Below, piece after piece: positions 35,611-45,264 of a stretch of DNA of 64,000 nucleotides. Positions within the stretch are counted from its first letter, which is position 1. Each line of letters starts with the position of its first letter. The position numbers and the translations under genes are program-made. The notes under the pieces were generated by a model, which saw only the letters and a program-made list of their open reading frames with translations, did not search any database and was not told the DNA's origin. The stretch spans positions 62,001-126,000 of the forward strand of contig JABTVA010000005.1 in the NCBI GenBank assembly GCA_015075075.1, given 5' to 3'. The stretch comes from Deltaproteobacteria bacterium. GTDB taxonomy: Bacteria; Desulfobacterota; GWC2-55-46.

Positions 35611-37002
35611 ATGAGAGAAGAAACCACGAACCATAGCCGATTGATGAGAGACGAAAACCGTTCGCTCGCGCACGGCTGGCTCATCCTGGCGGTGTTTTCA
35701 CTCGTATTTGCCGGTGTCTTCGCCCTCCTTGTGGCGCTCGCGAGGACCCCTGTCATAGAGGAGATGCTCCCGCTCGGGAGGGACTATATCTATGTGGCCC
35801 TGGTCGGGCACGTCGTGCTTGCGGTAGTCATCTGGTTCCTTGCCTTCAAGGGCTTCCTCTGGGTCTATTCGCTTCCATCAGCGGTATTCTCCCCGGCCCT
35901 GGGAAGGGCTTCCCTCGCGCTCTCGGGCCTCGGCGTGGCCCTTGTAGTCGTAGCCGCGGTATTCGGGCTCGGCGAGGCCGAACTCGCCAACTACGTGCCG
36001 GTCCTCCTTACGCCGGTCTTTTACGCGGGGCTTCTGTCTTTCGGGGCCGGGGTGCTCCTTTCGCTCGTCAACTTCTTCCTTACGGTATTCTCCGCAAAGG
36101 AAAGGCTCGGGGCCTTCACCTTCGGCATGCTCGCAGCCGGCGCGGCGGTAACGGTGGCCTTCGCCTGCTTCGCCCTTTCCGGCTGGTTCCAGTACGCGGG
36201 AGGGAAGATGCACCTGGATTTCGAGCGGCTTTTCTGGGGCGGCGGCCACATACTCCAGTTCGCGAACACCATGGCCATGTCGGCCGTCTGGCTGCTTCTC
36301 GTGAAGCTCGTACTTGGGAGCGATGCCATAGGCCCGAGGACGGCAAAGGCCCTGTACGCCCTTTTCATCATCTCCGTGCTGCCCGCGCCCGGCATATACT
36401 TCCTGCACGACATATCGAGCCAGGCCCATAAGGAGAGCTTCACCTGGCTCATGCAATGGTTCATCGGCCCCCTCATAGCCGTATTCATCCTGGCCTCGAT
36501 AGCGGCGATCGCCAGGACAAGCCCGAGGCCCTGGAAGGACCCGGCCTTCTCGTCCCTGGTCCTGTCCATTTCCATCTTTCTCCTCGGCGGGTTCATAGGA
36601 TTGAGCATAGACGGCGTCAACACCATCATCCCCGCCCATTACCACTGCGTCATCGGGGCCGTTACAATAGCCTTCATGGGCCTTTTCTACGAGGTGCTTC
36701 CCGGTTTCGGAAAGGCCGTATGGGGGAGGAGGATGGCGGCTATCCAGCCCTGGCTCTATAGCGCGGGCATCGTCCTCTTCGCGGTCGGGCTCTTCATGGC
36801 CGGCTCGCACGGGGTGGCAAGGAAGACCTACGGAGGGGAGCAGAACCTCAATACGATAGGGAAGCTCATCGGCATGTCGGTCATGGGCCTCGGGGGGCTC
36901 GTGGCCATAGCCGGGGGAGTTACGTTCGTCCTTAACGCGCTACTCTCCCTTTTCGGCAGGAAAGCCCGTTCCCCCGAGCCCGGCATTCAGGGCGCCCCTT
37001 GA
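35611..37002 (+). CDS. Heme-copper-oxidase-like subunit I with altered CuB site
   Basis: The 463-residue polytopic protein has about 12 membrane helices and follows the cytochrome oxidase subunit I plan. Helix II has a heme-ligand-like His (H67, ALVGHVVL), helix VI H213 (LFWGGGHILQF) and helix X the paired His H343/H345 (IPAHYHCVIGA). Helix VII, where the family has HH, reads FLHDISS (H266-D267). The Tyr that normally follows the helix VI His is absent. It could therefore bind hemes but may lack a normal CuB centre. The next gene is heme O synthase and then a cytochrome c. No subunit II or III is present. It is not NorB by sequence that I can see, and substrate and activity are open. Confidence 0.7.
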   Translation: MREETTNHSRLMRDENRSLAHGWLILAVFSLVFAGVFALLVALARTPVIEEMLPLGRDYIYVALVGHVVLAVVIWFLAFKGFLWVYSLPSAVFSPALGRASLALSGLGVALVVVAAVFGLGEAELANYVPVLLTPVFYAGLLSFGAGVLLSLVNFFLTVFSAKERLGAFTFGMLAAGAAVTVAFACFALSGWFQYAGGKMHLDFERLFWGGGHILQFANTMAMSAVWLLLVKLVLGSDAIGPRTAKALYALFIISVLPAPGIYFLHDISSQAHKESFTWLMQWFIGPLIAVFILASIAAIARTSPRPWKDPAFSSLVLSISIFLLGGFIGLSIDGVNTIIPAHYHCVIGAVTIAFMGLFYEVLPGFGKAVWGRRMAAIQPWLYSAGIVLFAVGLFMAGSHGVARKTYGGEQNLNTIGKLIGMSVMGLGGLVAIAGGVTFVLNALLSLFGRKARSPEPGIQGAP

Positions 37003-37076
37003 GGAGGGGCTTTTCTGGCCGGGCCTGAATCCATTCGGATACAAATTAAGGTTTTATCCATTAGGAGGTTTTCTTT

Positions 37077-37943
37077 ATGGGAATAGGCAGGTACCTTGAG
37101 CTCTTCAAGCTCAGGATATGCAGCCTCATAACCTTCAGCGCCATCGTGGGCCTCGTGGCCGCTTCATCGCCGGGAGCGACACTCGGCACGGCCCTCTTTC
37201 TCGTAGCCGCCACCATGCTCGCCGCCGCCGCCGCGAGCGCGTTCAATCATTACTTCGACAGCGACATAGATTCCGTAATGAAAAGGACGAGGAAGAGGCC
37301 CTTCCCTTCGGGCGCGGTAGCCGGGTCCAGGGGGGTGCTCGCGGCGGCAGCCGGTCTCTTCCTCCTTTCCATAGCCGTCTCGCTGGCCGCGCTCAACTAC
37401 ATGGTCGCCGTTCATCTCGCCCTCGGCGCCTTCGTGTACGCGGTGGTCTATACGGTCTGGCTCAAAAGGAGGAGCAGCCTTAACATCATAATAGGCGGGC
37501 TTGCCGGGAGTTTCGCCGTGCTTGCGGGCGGGGCATCGGCCAGCCCCGAGCTCTGCGCCCCGCCCATGCTCCTGGCCGTCGTGATGTTCTTCTGGACGCC
37601 GTCGCATTTCTGGAGCTTCGCGATCTGCCACCGCGAGGAGTACGAGAGGGCCGGGGTGCCCATGCTGCCTGTGAGGGTGGGAGACTCGAGGACGGCCTTG
37701 TATATATTGATAAATACGGTTTTACTCGTAATTTCCTCGCTGGCGCTATGGTTTTTCGGCCACGCCGGCCCGGTTTATCTTGCGGCGGCCCTGGTCCTCG
37801 GGGCCTATTTCATCTACTGGAATATCAGGCTCCTCCTGAGCCCTGAAAAGGAGGCCGCGAGGAGCAATTTCCGGGCTTCAATGGTCTATCTGGGCGCGCT
37901 CTTTACGTCGGTTGTCGTTGACATGGCGATGAGGAACATGTGA
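37077..37943 (+). CDS. ctaB: Protoheme IX farnesyltransferase (heme O synthase)
   Basis: CtaB/CyoE adds a farnesyl group to heme B, making heme O for oxidases. The 288 residues have about nine membrane helices. The prenyltransferase signature is FNHYFDSDIDSVMKRTRKRP (residues about 58-77), and the second Asp-rich motif region lies near FFWTPSHFWSFAICHREEYERAGVPMLPV. AGGAGG precedes the ATG. It follows the oxidase-like gene by 74 bp, suggesting that protein uses heme O or A. Confidence 0.95.
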   Translation: MGIGRYLELFKLRICSLITFSAIVGLVAASSPGATLGTALFLVAATMLAAAAASAFNHYFDSDIDSVMKRTRKRPFPSGAVAGSRGVLAAAAGLFLLSIAVSLAALNYMVAVHLALGAFVYAVVYTVWLKRRSSLNIIIGGLAGSFAVLAGGASASPELCAPPMLLAVVMFFWTPSHFWSFAICHREEYERAGVPMLPVRVGDSRTALYILINTVLLVISSLALWFFGHAGPVYLAAALVLGAYFIYWNIRLLLSPEKEAARSNFRASMVYLGALFTSVVVDMAMRNM

Positions 37944-38004
37944 TAATCAGGCCAGAGAAGGCTCGAAGCCCGGTTTTTACCGGGAAAAGCGGCGGATAAA
38001 GTTC

Positions 38005-38033
38005 TTGACAATAAGGTGCTCCAGCGGTATTCT
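38005..38033 (+). promoter_or_regulatory. Promoter of the cytochrome c gene
   Basis: TTGACA (38005-38010), a 17-bp spacer and TATTCT (38028-38033), 36 bp before the ATG, with AAGGAGGATCC as ribosome site. The cytochrome can thus be expressed independently of ctaB. Confidence 0.75.
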
Positions 38034-38068
38034 CGTTTTCCAAATTCTTTATCCAAGGAGGATCCAAC

Positions 38069-38398
38069 ATGCGTAAGTTATTCGGTATAGGCGTGCTCGC
38101 TCTCGGCATGGCCGCTTTCACCGTGCCTGCAATGGCTGCAGACGGCGCGGCAGTCTACAAGGCCAAGTGCGTTGCCTGTCACGGCGCGGACGGCCAGGGC
38201 ACCGCGATGGCGCCCGCCTTCAAGGGCAGCGAGTGGGTAAAGGCCACGGCTGACGCGGACATCGCCTCCGTCATCACCAACGGTCGCGAGGGCGCTGCCA
38301 AGACTTACAAGAACTTCGCGATGGGCATGCCCAAGCAGAAGCTCTCCGATGACGAGGTAAAGGCCGTCGTCGAGCATCTGAAATCGCTTGCCAAGTAA
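38069..38398 (+). CDS. Small periplasmic class I cytochrome c
   Basis: The 109 residues begin with a signal peptide (cleavage after VPAMA) and a mature monoheme domain. Heme is attached at CVACH with the following GADGQGTAMAPAFKG. The distal methionine is probably in FAMGMPKQKLSDDEVKAVVEHLKSLAK. It resembles cytochrome c5/c553-like electron carriers. Its position suggests that it donates electrons to the oxidase-like protein; that is inference. It is flanked by its own promoter and a strong terminator. Confidence 0.93.
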   Translation: MRKLFGIGVLALGMAAFTVPAMAADGAAVYKAKCVACHGADGQGTAMAPAFKGSEWVKATADADIASVITNGREGAAKTYKNFAMGMPKQKLSDDEVKAVVEHLKSLAK

Positions 38399-38419
38399 GC
38401 TTTACCCCATGAAACGCCT

Positions 38420-38452
38420 GAAAGGGCCCGGTCTCCGGGCCCTTTCTTTTTT
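38420..38452 (+). terminator. Rho-independent terminator after the cytochrome c gene
   Basis: The 12-bp stem GAAAGGGCCCGG/CCGGGCCCTTTC with a 3-nt loop is followed by TTTTTT (38447-38452). Confidence 0.95.
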
Positions 38453-38529
38453 CCGGCACCGGCAAGATAGCCCGCATACGGCCCGCTAATCCATAGAACG
38501 CTTCGCTTCCATTCAGGGCAAAGCTCGTA

Positions 38530-38558
38530 TTGACATCGGTTTGGAAATCGAAGATAAT
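38530..38558 (+). promoter_or_regulatory. Promoter upstream of the activase gene
   Basis: TTGACA (38530-38535), a 17-bp spacer and GATAAT (38553-38558). About 155 nt of leader follow, including a GGGTTT...AAACCC hairpin at 38566-38585. The rest of 38453-38713 holds nothing else recognisable. Confidence 0.65.
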
Positions 38559-38713
38559 AAAAAATCGGGTTTCCCCAATGAAACCCATTATTCCACAGGT
38601 TTTTTCTTTTCCTTAACTTAATACAGACTCATTACAAGCAAGCCGCGGCTCGTAGCTGAAAACGGAATACTGGACTATTCTTCTGCTGAACATGCAAACC
38701 TCGGAGGTGTGAG

Positions 38714-41700
38714 TTGTCTGGGTCAAAGTCTGTATACGTAGGCATCGACATCGGCTCGGTAAGCGCAAACACGGTAGTCCTCGATGAGAACAGGAACATA
38801 CTCGAAGAGCACTATACGCGGACAAAAGGCGAACCTCTCGAAACGGCCCTCGCAATCCTTGCCGAACTAATCGAAAAATACGGAAAATCACGCATAAGGC
38901 TCGTGGCCACGACCGGCTCGGGCGGAAAGCTCATAGCGCCCCTAATAGGGGCCGGGTTCACGAACGAGGTCATTGCCCAGGCCAGGGCCACCGAAACCTT
39001 CCACCCAGAGGCGAGGACTGTAGTCGAGATGGGCGGACAGGACGCCAAGCTCATCTTCCTTGCGCCCGAGGGGGCGGACGGCAAGCTCCGCATAGCCGAC
39101 TTCCAGATGAACTCGGTCTGCGCGGCGGGCACGGGCTCTTTCCTCGACCAGCAGGCCTACAGGCTCGGGTTGACCATCGAGGAGTTCGGAAGCCTCGCGC
39201 TCAAGAGCAAACACCCTCCGAGGGTCGCCGGAAGGTGCTCGGTCTTCGCCAAGAGCGACATGATACACCTCCAGCAGATAGCCACGCCCGACTACGACAT
39301 CGTTGCCGGGCTCTGCTACGCCGTGGCCAGGAACTTCAAGGCAACCATAGGGAAAGGCAAGGAGTTCTTGACTCCCGTGGCCTTCCAGGGCGGCGTGGCC
39401 GCCAATCTCGGCGTCAGAAAGGCCTTCAAGGACGTCCTCGAGCTCGAGGACAAGGACTACATAATACCGGCCCACTTCTGCTCAATGGGCGCGCTCGGCG
39501 CCGTCTACACCTGCCTCGACATGGGCAAGGCCCTGGACGGGTTCAAGGGCGTGGATGAGCTTAAGAGTTTCCTCGCGTCCGGAAGGACGAAGGAGAGGTC
39601 CCTTGAGAAGCTCTCGAAGCCCGAGGGGCACCCCTCGGAGAGAAGGAGCGCCACGGGCTACACGCTCGAGACCGGGAAGAAGATCCCCGCCTACCTCGGC
39701 ATAGACGTCGGCTCGACCAGCACGAACGTCATACTCATAGACCGGGCAGACCTTGCTCATAACCGCGAGGTATCTCGCGACAGCCAGGCGCCCGCTGGAC
39801 GCGATAAAGAAGGGCATAACCTCGGTAGCCGAAGAATGCGCCGATTACGTGGACGTCGTCGGCGTCGGCACGACCGGCTCCGGCAGGTACCTCTCGGGCG
39901 ACTTCCTCGGCGCGGACATTATAAGAAACGAGATAACGGCCCAGGCAACAGCGGCAGCCGCGATAGACCCCGAGGTTGATACCATATTCGAGATAGGCGG
40001 CCAGGACTCGAAGTACATAGCCATGAAGGACGGGGTGGTCGTGGACTTCGAGATGAACAAGGTCTGCGCTGCCGGGACCGGCTCGTTCCTGGAGGAGCAG
40101 GCGGAAAGGCTCGGCATAAGCATAAAAGGGGAGTTTAGCGATTTGGCCCTCGGCTGCGGCGCGCCCCCGCCCATGGGCGAGAGGTGCACGGTCTTCATCG
40201 AGTCCGACATGGTGCACTATCAGCAGAGGGGGGTAGAGAAGGACGGCCTTGTGGCAGGGCTCTCGTATTCGATAGTCCAGAATTACCTTAACAGGGTCGT
40301 AGGCGACAGGCGTATCGGGAACAGGATATTTTTCCAGGGCGGCACGGCCGCGAACCTCGGGGTCGTGGCGGCATTCGAGAAGGTCACCGGGAAAAAGATT
40401 AGCGTCCCAGAGAACCATGACGTGACCGGAGCCATAGGAGCGGCCATACTCGCGGCCAAGGAGATGGCGCCGGGCGCCAGGACAAAATTCAAGGGCTGGG
40501 ACTTGAGCAAAAAGAAGTTCGGTATAGAGTCCTTCGAGTGCAGGGACTGCTCGAACATCTGCGAGGTCCGGAAGGTCGTCATGGAAGGCGAGGACCCGCT
40601 CTACTACGGCGGCCGGTGCGAGAAATACGACGTCAAGAGGGACACGAAATCGGGGAGCCACATCCCCGACCTCTTCAAGGAAAGGGAGAAGCTCCTCTAT
40701 TCCGCTTACGCGGGCAAGGCAGCTGGAAAGGACGCGCCGGTAATAGGCGTCCCGAGGATGCTCTTCATGTACGAGATGTACCCGTTCTGGAAGGCCTTCT
40801 TCGACGTGCTGGGCTTCAGGATCCAGCTCTCTTCGCCCACCAACAAGGAGATCATACGGAACGGCATAGAGCAGATAGTCACCGAGACCTGCTTCCCTGT
40901 AAAAGTAGCCCACGGGCACGTGAACGAGCTCATGGAAAAGGGCGTGAAGAGGATATTCATGCCCTCGATAATAAACCTGAAGCCCGCGAAGGAAGGGCAG
41001 CTCTTCACGGCGCTATGCCCTTACGTGCAGACCATACCCTATCTCTGCAAGTCCGCTTATGATTTCAAGGACAAGGGCGTGGAGGTCCTTTCTCCGGTCT
41101 TCCACTTTAACGCCAAGGACCCGGAAATAAGGAAAGAGTTCGTCGAGTTCGGGAAATCGCTCGGCAAGGACAGGGCCGCGGTGGAGAAGGCCCTTGAGTC
41201 CGCCTGGGCGGCGCAGGGCGAGTTCAAGAGAAAGCTCCTCGAGCGCGGGAAGGAGGCCATAGCCGCCCTCAAACCCGACGACACCGCCCTCGTCATAGTC
41301 GGAAGGGCCTATAATACCATGGACTCCGGCATAAACCTGGAGCTTCCGCAGAAGCTCCGCGAGATGGGCACCCTGGCCATACCCTTTGACATGCTCGACG
41401 CGGACAGCATCATCGACGGCGCGCTCTCCGAGGACATGTACTGGAGGAGCGGCCAGAGGATACTCGCGTCCGCCCAGCTCATAAAGGACGACCCGAGGCT
41501 CTTCTCGATATACATCACGAACTTCGGCTGCGGCCCGGACTCCATGATATCGCACTTCTACAAGGAGGCCTCGGCCGGGAAGCCCTTCCTCCAGCTCGAG
41601 ATAGACGAGCACTCGGCTGACGCCGGCGCAATAACGAGGTGCGAGGCCTTCCTCGACAGCATAAGGAACACCAAGGGGAAGCTCAAGATAGAGTCGAAGG

Positions 41701-42944
41701 AGAAGCACGTCCTTAAGAGAACGAATATAAAGAAGAAGATATACCTCCCGAACATGTCGGACGGCGCGCACGCGCTTGCCGCCGCCTTCCAGGCCTGCGG
41801 CCTCGACGCCGAGGTCATGCCCGAGCCGGATGAGGAATCGCTCAAGTGGGGCAGGCGATATACCTCGGGCAGGGAGTGCTATCCCTGCATACTTACGACC
41901 GGCGACATGGTGAAGATAGTGAGGCAGGAGGGCTTCTCGCCCGAGCGGAGCGCCTTCTTCATGCCGTCGGGTAACGGCCCGTGCAGGTTCGGCCAGTACA
42001 ACCGCTACCACAGGATGATACTCGACGAGCTCGGCTTCAAGGACGTCCCGGTCTACGCGCCGGACCAGGACGGGAACTTCTACAAGGAATTGAACATGGT
42101 CGGCGGCAACTTCTCCAGGCTCGGATGGTGGGGAATAGCCTCAGTGGACCTCCTTGAGAAGGTGCTCTTCGAGACCAGGCCCTACGAGAAGAACACGGGA
42201 GAGTCGGAGAGGGTCTACTGGGAGTGCGTCCACAAGGTCTGCGGGGCGATAAGGGAGAAGAGGTTCCCTGAAAGGGAATTGAAGGAGGCCAAGGCGGCCT
42301 TCAGGAGGATACCCGTCCACGAGCCCGGCACTAAGCCCGTCATAGGGATCGTCGGCGAGATATACGTCCGGAGCAACAGGTTCTCGAACGAGAACCTCAT
42401 AAAGAAGCTCGAGGCCCTCGGCGCGGAGGTGCGGATGCCCACCATAGGCGAGTGGATATACTACACCAACTTCTGCAACAAGCGTAAGACCTGGCAGAGG
42501 GGGCAGATGGGGGACTATATCCGGACCATAGCGAGCGAGTTCTTCCAGAAGAGGGACGAAAAGAAAATGGAGAACATCCTTAACGGCGACCTGCGGAGCG
42601 GGCACGAGGTCCCGACAAAGGACCTCCTCCGTAACGCGGCGCCGTACCTTGACGATTCCTTCGAGGGCGAGGCCGTGCTCTCCATAGGCAAGACCATAGA
42701 CTACATAGGCCGCGGCGCCCACGGCATAGTGAACGCCATGCCCTTCACCTGCATGCCGGGGACGGTCGTGAACGCTATACTTAAGAGGCTACGCGAGAAT
42801 AACGAGAACATACCCTACCTCCACATGGTCTACGAAGGCTCGGAGGACACGAACTCCATGACCAGGATGGAGGCCTTCGTCCACCAGGCAAGGGAGTTCA
42901 AGGATAGGCGCTCCCCCGGGGCCCAGGCGGACGGAAGGGTCTGA
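38714..42944 (+). CDS. Giant acyl-CoA dehydratase activase / component fusion, frameshifted
   Basis: Two overlapping frames (38714-39979 and from TTG 39753) encode one protein of about 1410 residues. BadF/HgdC ATPase domain 1 starts VYVGIDIGSVSANTVVLD and has the cluster-binding SVCAAGTGSFLDQQ. Domain 2 starts YLGIDVGSTSTNVILID, breaks near 39748, and resumes LITARYLATARRP with KVCAAGTGSFLEEQ. A DUF2229 region and an HgdB-like C-terminal part follow. Adding two G near 39748 restores the frame. Activases of this family inject electrons into 2-hydroxyacyl-CoA dehydratases or benzoyl-CoA reductases. The single-chain double-activase form is known but its substrate is not. The start TTG has GGAGGTG upstream. 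Confidence 0.88.
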
Positions 42945-42948
42945 GTCC

Positions 42949-44025
42949 ATGCCCGAGGGCCCGCTAATGGTCCTTGTCCTTGCGGCCCTCGGTCTCCTCG
43001 TCGCGCTTGCGGCTGCGTTCGCCATAATATCGGCTTCGAGGGCCAGGCGCGCCTCCATTTCAGCCGAGATCTCTTCCATCAGGTCCGAACTCCAGGACTC
43101 CATATCCCAGAGCGTAAGGCACATAAACAGCCAGCTCAGTATGCTTTCCGGTCAGGTGGCGGAGGAGCTCTCCGCCGTTACGGCCCAGATGAGCGCCTCT
43201 TCCGGCCAGATGAATTCCAGGATGGACAACTCGCACAGGACGGTAAGCGAGATAAGGCAGGCCCTCGGGGAGCTCTCGAAGGCGACCGAGCAGGTCTACG
43301 AGGTGGGAAGGAGCATATCGGGGCTTGAGAAGGTCCTGTCCGCACCCAAGGCAAGGGGCGGCCTCGGCGAGCTTTTCCTATCCGAGCTCCTCTCCGAGTG
43401 CCTGCCCTCGAAGCGCTTCGAGTTCCAGTACGGGTTCAGGGACGGCGCCCGGTGACGCGGTCGTGAGGTTCAGGAAGGGCTGGTGCCCGTAGACTCCAAG
43501 TTCCCGCTCGAGAACTTCAGGCGCTTAATCGACGCCCTGACCGACGAGGAGAGGCGCGCGGCTTCAAAGAGGTTCTCCTCGGACTGCAGGAGGCACATCG
43601 ATTCCATCGCCTCGGCCTATATCCGGCCATCGGAAGGCACGCTGGATTTCGCCCTCATGTACGTCCCGTCGGAGAGCGTCTATTACGAGCTTATAACCGG
43701 CAGAGACGAGGCCGGGGCCGCGCTTTCCGAGTATGCGGTATCGAAGAAGGTGGTGCCGGTCTCCCCGAACAGCTTCTACGCGTACCTCCAGACCATAGCG
43801 ATGGGTTTAAGGGGCATGGAGATAGAGGCGAGGGCAGGGGAGATGCTGGCCCATCTTTCTGGACTGAAGGGCGAGTTCGAGAAGTTCTCGGCAGACCTCG
43901 AAACCCTCGGGCGGCACCTCTCCTTTGCCCGGTCCAAATACGACGAGCTGGAAAGGAAGGCAGGGCTATTGAGTGAGAGGCTCGACTGGTCGGGATTGAG
44001 GGACAGGGAGCTACGCCAGCCTTGA
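42949..44025 (+). CDS. rmuC: DNA recombination protein RmuC, frameshifted
   Basis: The first part (42949-43455) has an N-terminal membrane helix, a coiled coil and the start of the RmuC domain (KARGGLGELFLSELL... FEFQYGFRDGAR). The second part, from about 43476, continues with LVPVDSKFPLENFRRLIDAL and the rest of the nuclease-like domain to TGA 44025. The short bridge DAVVRFRKG is visible in the third frame. Three missing G (two near 43453, one near 43478) explain both breaks and give about 359 residues. RmuC limits inversions at repeats; its mechanism is not settled. It lies 5 bp after the activase gene. Confidence 0.88.
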
Positions 44026-44028
44026 GCC

Positions 44029-44505
44029 TTATTCCAACTGGGCCGGCTCCGGCCAGCCCTCGGCGGCGCTCTCTATAGGGACCTCCCTTGCGGGCCCGGC
44101 GCCTTTTTCAAGGATGGCCTGGATTCTACGCTGCATCTCGTTGAGCTTGAGTATCATCTCGTTAGCCTGCGAGCCCTTCAGGTTGGAATACACGATGAGC
44201 TTCAGTTCAGAGAGGTCGTTTTGGAGGGCATTCAGGTCGCCCTCGAACCCGCCGAGCTTCTCCTGGGCCGTGTCGTTCTGGTCCTTTATCTTCATGTACA
44301 TCTCGGTGAGCCCGGAAAGGGTCCTGCCGCGCTCGCGGACCTTTGTCTCAAGGAGCTGTATCTCCGCGTTCTTTTCCATCCGCTCCCTGTGGAGCTGCTC
44401 AAGGAGGATGGCCACCCTGCCTTCGTACGCCGATTTGGATACGCAGCCTGTGAAAAGCCCGGCCGAGGCGAGGACCAGTATTGCTATACCTATGTGTTTT
44501 TTCAT
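44029..44505 (-). CDS. Coiled-coil lipoprotein of unknown function
   Basis: The 158 residues start with a lipoprotein signal (MKKHIGIAILVLASAGLFTGC, lipobox LFTGC at Cys21). A long alpha-helical coiled-coil region follows (residues about 25-140: EQLHRERMEKNAEIQLLE..., ELKLIVYSNLKGSQANEM). The family is not recognised. A structural role at the cell envelope is plausible. It converges with rmuC with only 3 bp between stop codons. Confidence 0.75.
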   Translation of the reverse strand: MKKHIGIAILVLASAGLFTGCVSKSAYEGRVAILLEQLHRERMEKNAEIQLLETKVRERGRTLSGLTEMYMKIKDQNDTAQEKLGGFEGDLNALQNDLSELKLIVYSNLKGSQANEMILKLNEMQRRIQAILEKGAGPAREVPIESAAEGWPEPAQLE

Positions 44506-44560
44506 TGTTTTTCCGTGATGCGCGTTGCGTGTCCGTTGTACCGTTTCGTTTCCGGGTCTG

Positions 44561-44566
44561 ATTATA
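44561..44566 (-). promoter_or_regulatory. Likely -10 box of the lipoprotein gene
   Basis: A perfect TATAAT preceded by TGG (extended -10) on the minus strand, 55 bp before the start codon. The -35 (TCTTCA about 18 bp upstream) is poor. Confidence 0.45.
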
Positions 44567-44652
44567 CCAGACGGAGCGGCCGCTTTGAAGAGAATTGCGC
44601 GTGCCGTCTGCTATAATGGGAATTGGGCCTTATGCCTGGCGGGGGAAAGTAT

Positions 44653-44680
44653 TTGACTTGTCTCAGCGTTCTGGTATAAT
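44653..44680 (+). promoter_or_regulatory. Promoter of rpsU
   Basis: TTGACT (44653-44658), a 16-bp spacer and a perfect TATAAT (44675-44680), 85 bp before the rpsU start. Confidence 0.8.
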
Positions 44681-44764
44681 TTTGTGTCTTTTTACTGACT
44701 GGGCCTTTTTCATCGAAGCCCGCGAAACCCGAACTAATTTCCATTATGGAGGGGGTGTTAACTT

Positions 44765-44971
44765 TTGTCAGAGGTCAAGGTATTTGACGACCAGCTTGAG
44801 AAGGCGCTCAAGATCCTCAAGCGCAAGCTCGCTCAGGACGGGACCTTCAAGGAAATAAAGAAGAGAAGGTTCTACGAGAAGCCGAGCGTCAAGAAGAAGA
44901 GAAAGCGCCAGGAAGCGGCAAAGCGCCGCGCCAAGGCGTCGAAAAAGAGCGCCAGAAGGGTCCAGGAGTAA
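44765..44971 (+). CDS. rpsU: 30S ribosomal protein S21
   Basis: The 68 residues start at TTG 44765 after GGAGGGGG. S21 helps initiation of translation on the small subunit. The sequence VKVFDDQLEKALKILKRKLAQDGTFKEIKKRRFYEKPSVKKKRK is typical, followed by a basic tail. It is a single-gene transcript with its own promoter and strong terminator. Confidence 0.96.
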   Translation: MSEVKVFDDQLEKALKILKRKLAQDGTFKEIKKRRFYEKPSVKKKRKRQEAAKRRAKASKKSARRVQE

Positions 44972-45000
44972 GCGGCTTAAGCCCCCTCTCGGAAACTTGG

Positions 45001-45031
45001 AACGGCCCCGGTTTACCGGGGCCGTTTTTTT
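45001..45031 (+). terminator. Rho-independent terminator after rpsU
   Basis: The 11-bp stem AACGGCCCCGG/CCGGGGCCGTT with loop TTTA is followed by a T run to 45031. Confidence 0.95.
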
Positions 45032-45048
45032 ATGGAGGCAACCTCTAT

Positions 45049-45181
45049 CAGGCTGCTGAAAAAGTCGTTCTCCGTCGAAGGCTACGTCGCTTGACACTGC
45101 GGCGTACACGAAAAGTACGCCTCATTCCTCGCTCCCCTATTCCAACGGGGGCCTCGCATATGGAGCTTTTTGAGCAGCCTG
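45049..45181. repeat. Family B inverted-repeat element
   Basis: Ends AGGCTGCTGAAAAAGT and AGCTTTTTGAGCAGCCT, with an internal GGCGTAC-acgaaaa-GTACGCC. It shares with 2003-2136 the additional GCTACGTCGCTTGACACT and TCCAACGGGGGCCTCGCAT segments, so these two form a longer subfamily than 9290-9410. Confidence 0.8.
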
Positions 45182-45206
45182 AACAAAAACTGAGTTTTTC
45201 AGCGAT

Positions 45207-45221
45207 CTCTAAAAATTAGAG
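45207..45221. repeat. Joined ends of a family A element
   Basis: CTCTAAAAATTAGAG followed by GCTGCC looks like the two termini of family A (CTCTAAAAATT and AATTTTTAGAG) joined without the interior. It may be an excision or deletion remnant. Confidence 0.4.
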
Positions 45222-45264
45222 GCTGCCTCAAACCAATCAGTTCTCCTGACACTCTGGAAGCTCA

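Noticed and set aside
35611..37002. Nitric oxide reductase NorB
   Set aside because: The helix VI and VII metal-ligand pattern and the acidic residues typical of NorB are not seen, and no NorC partner is present.
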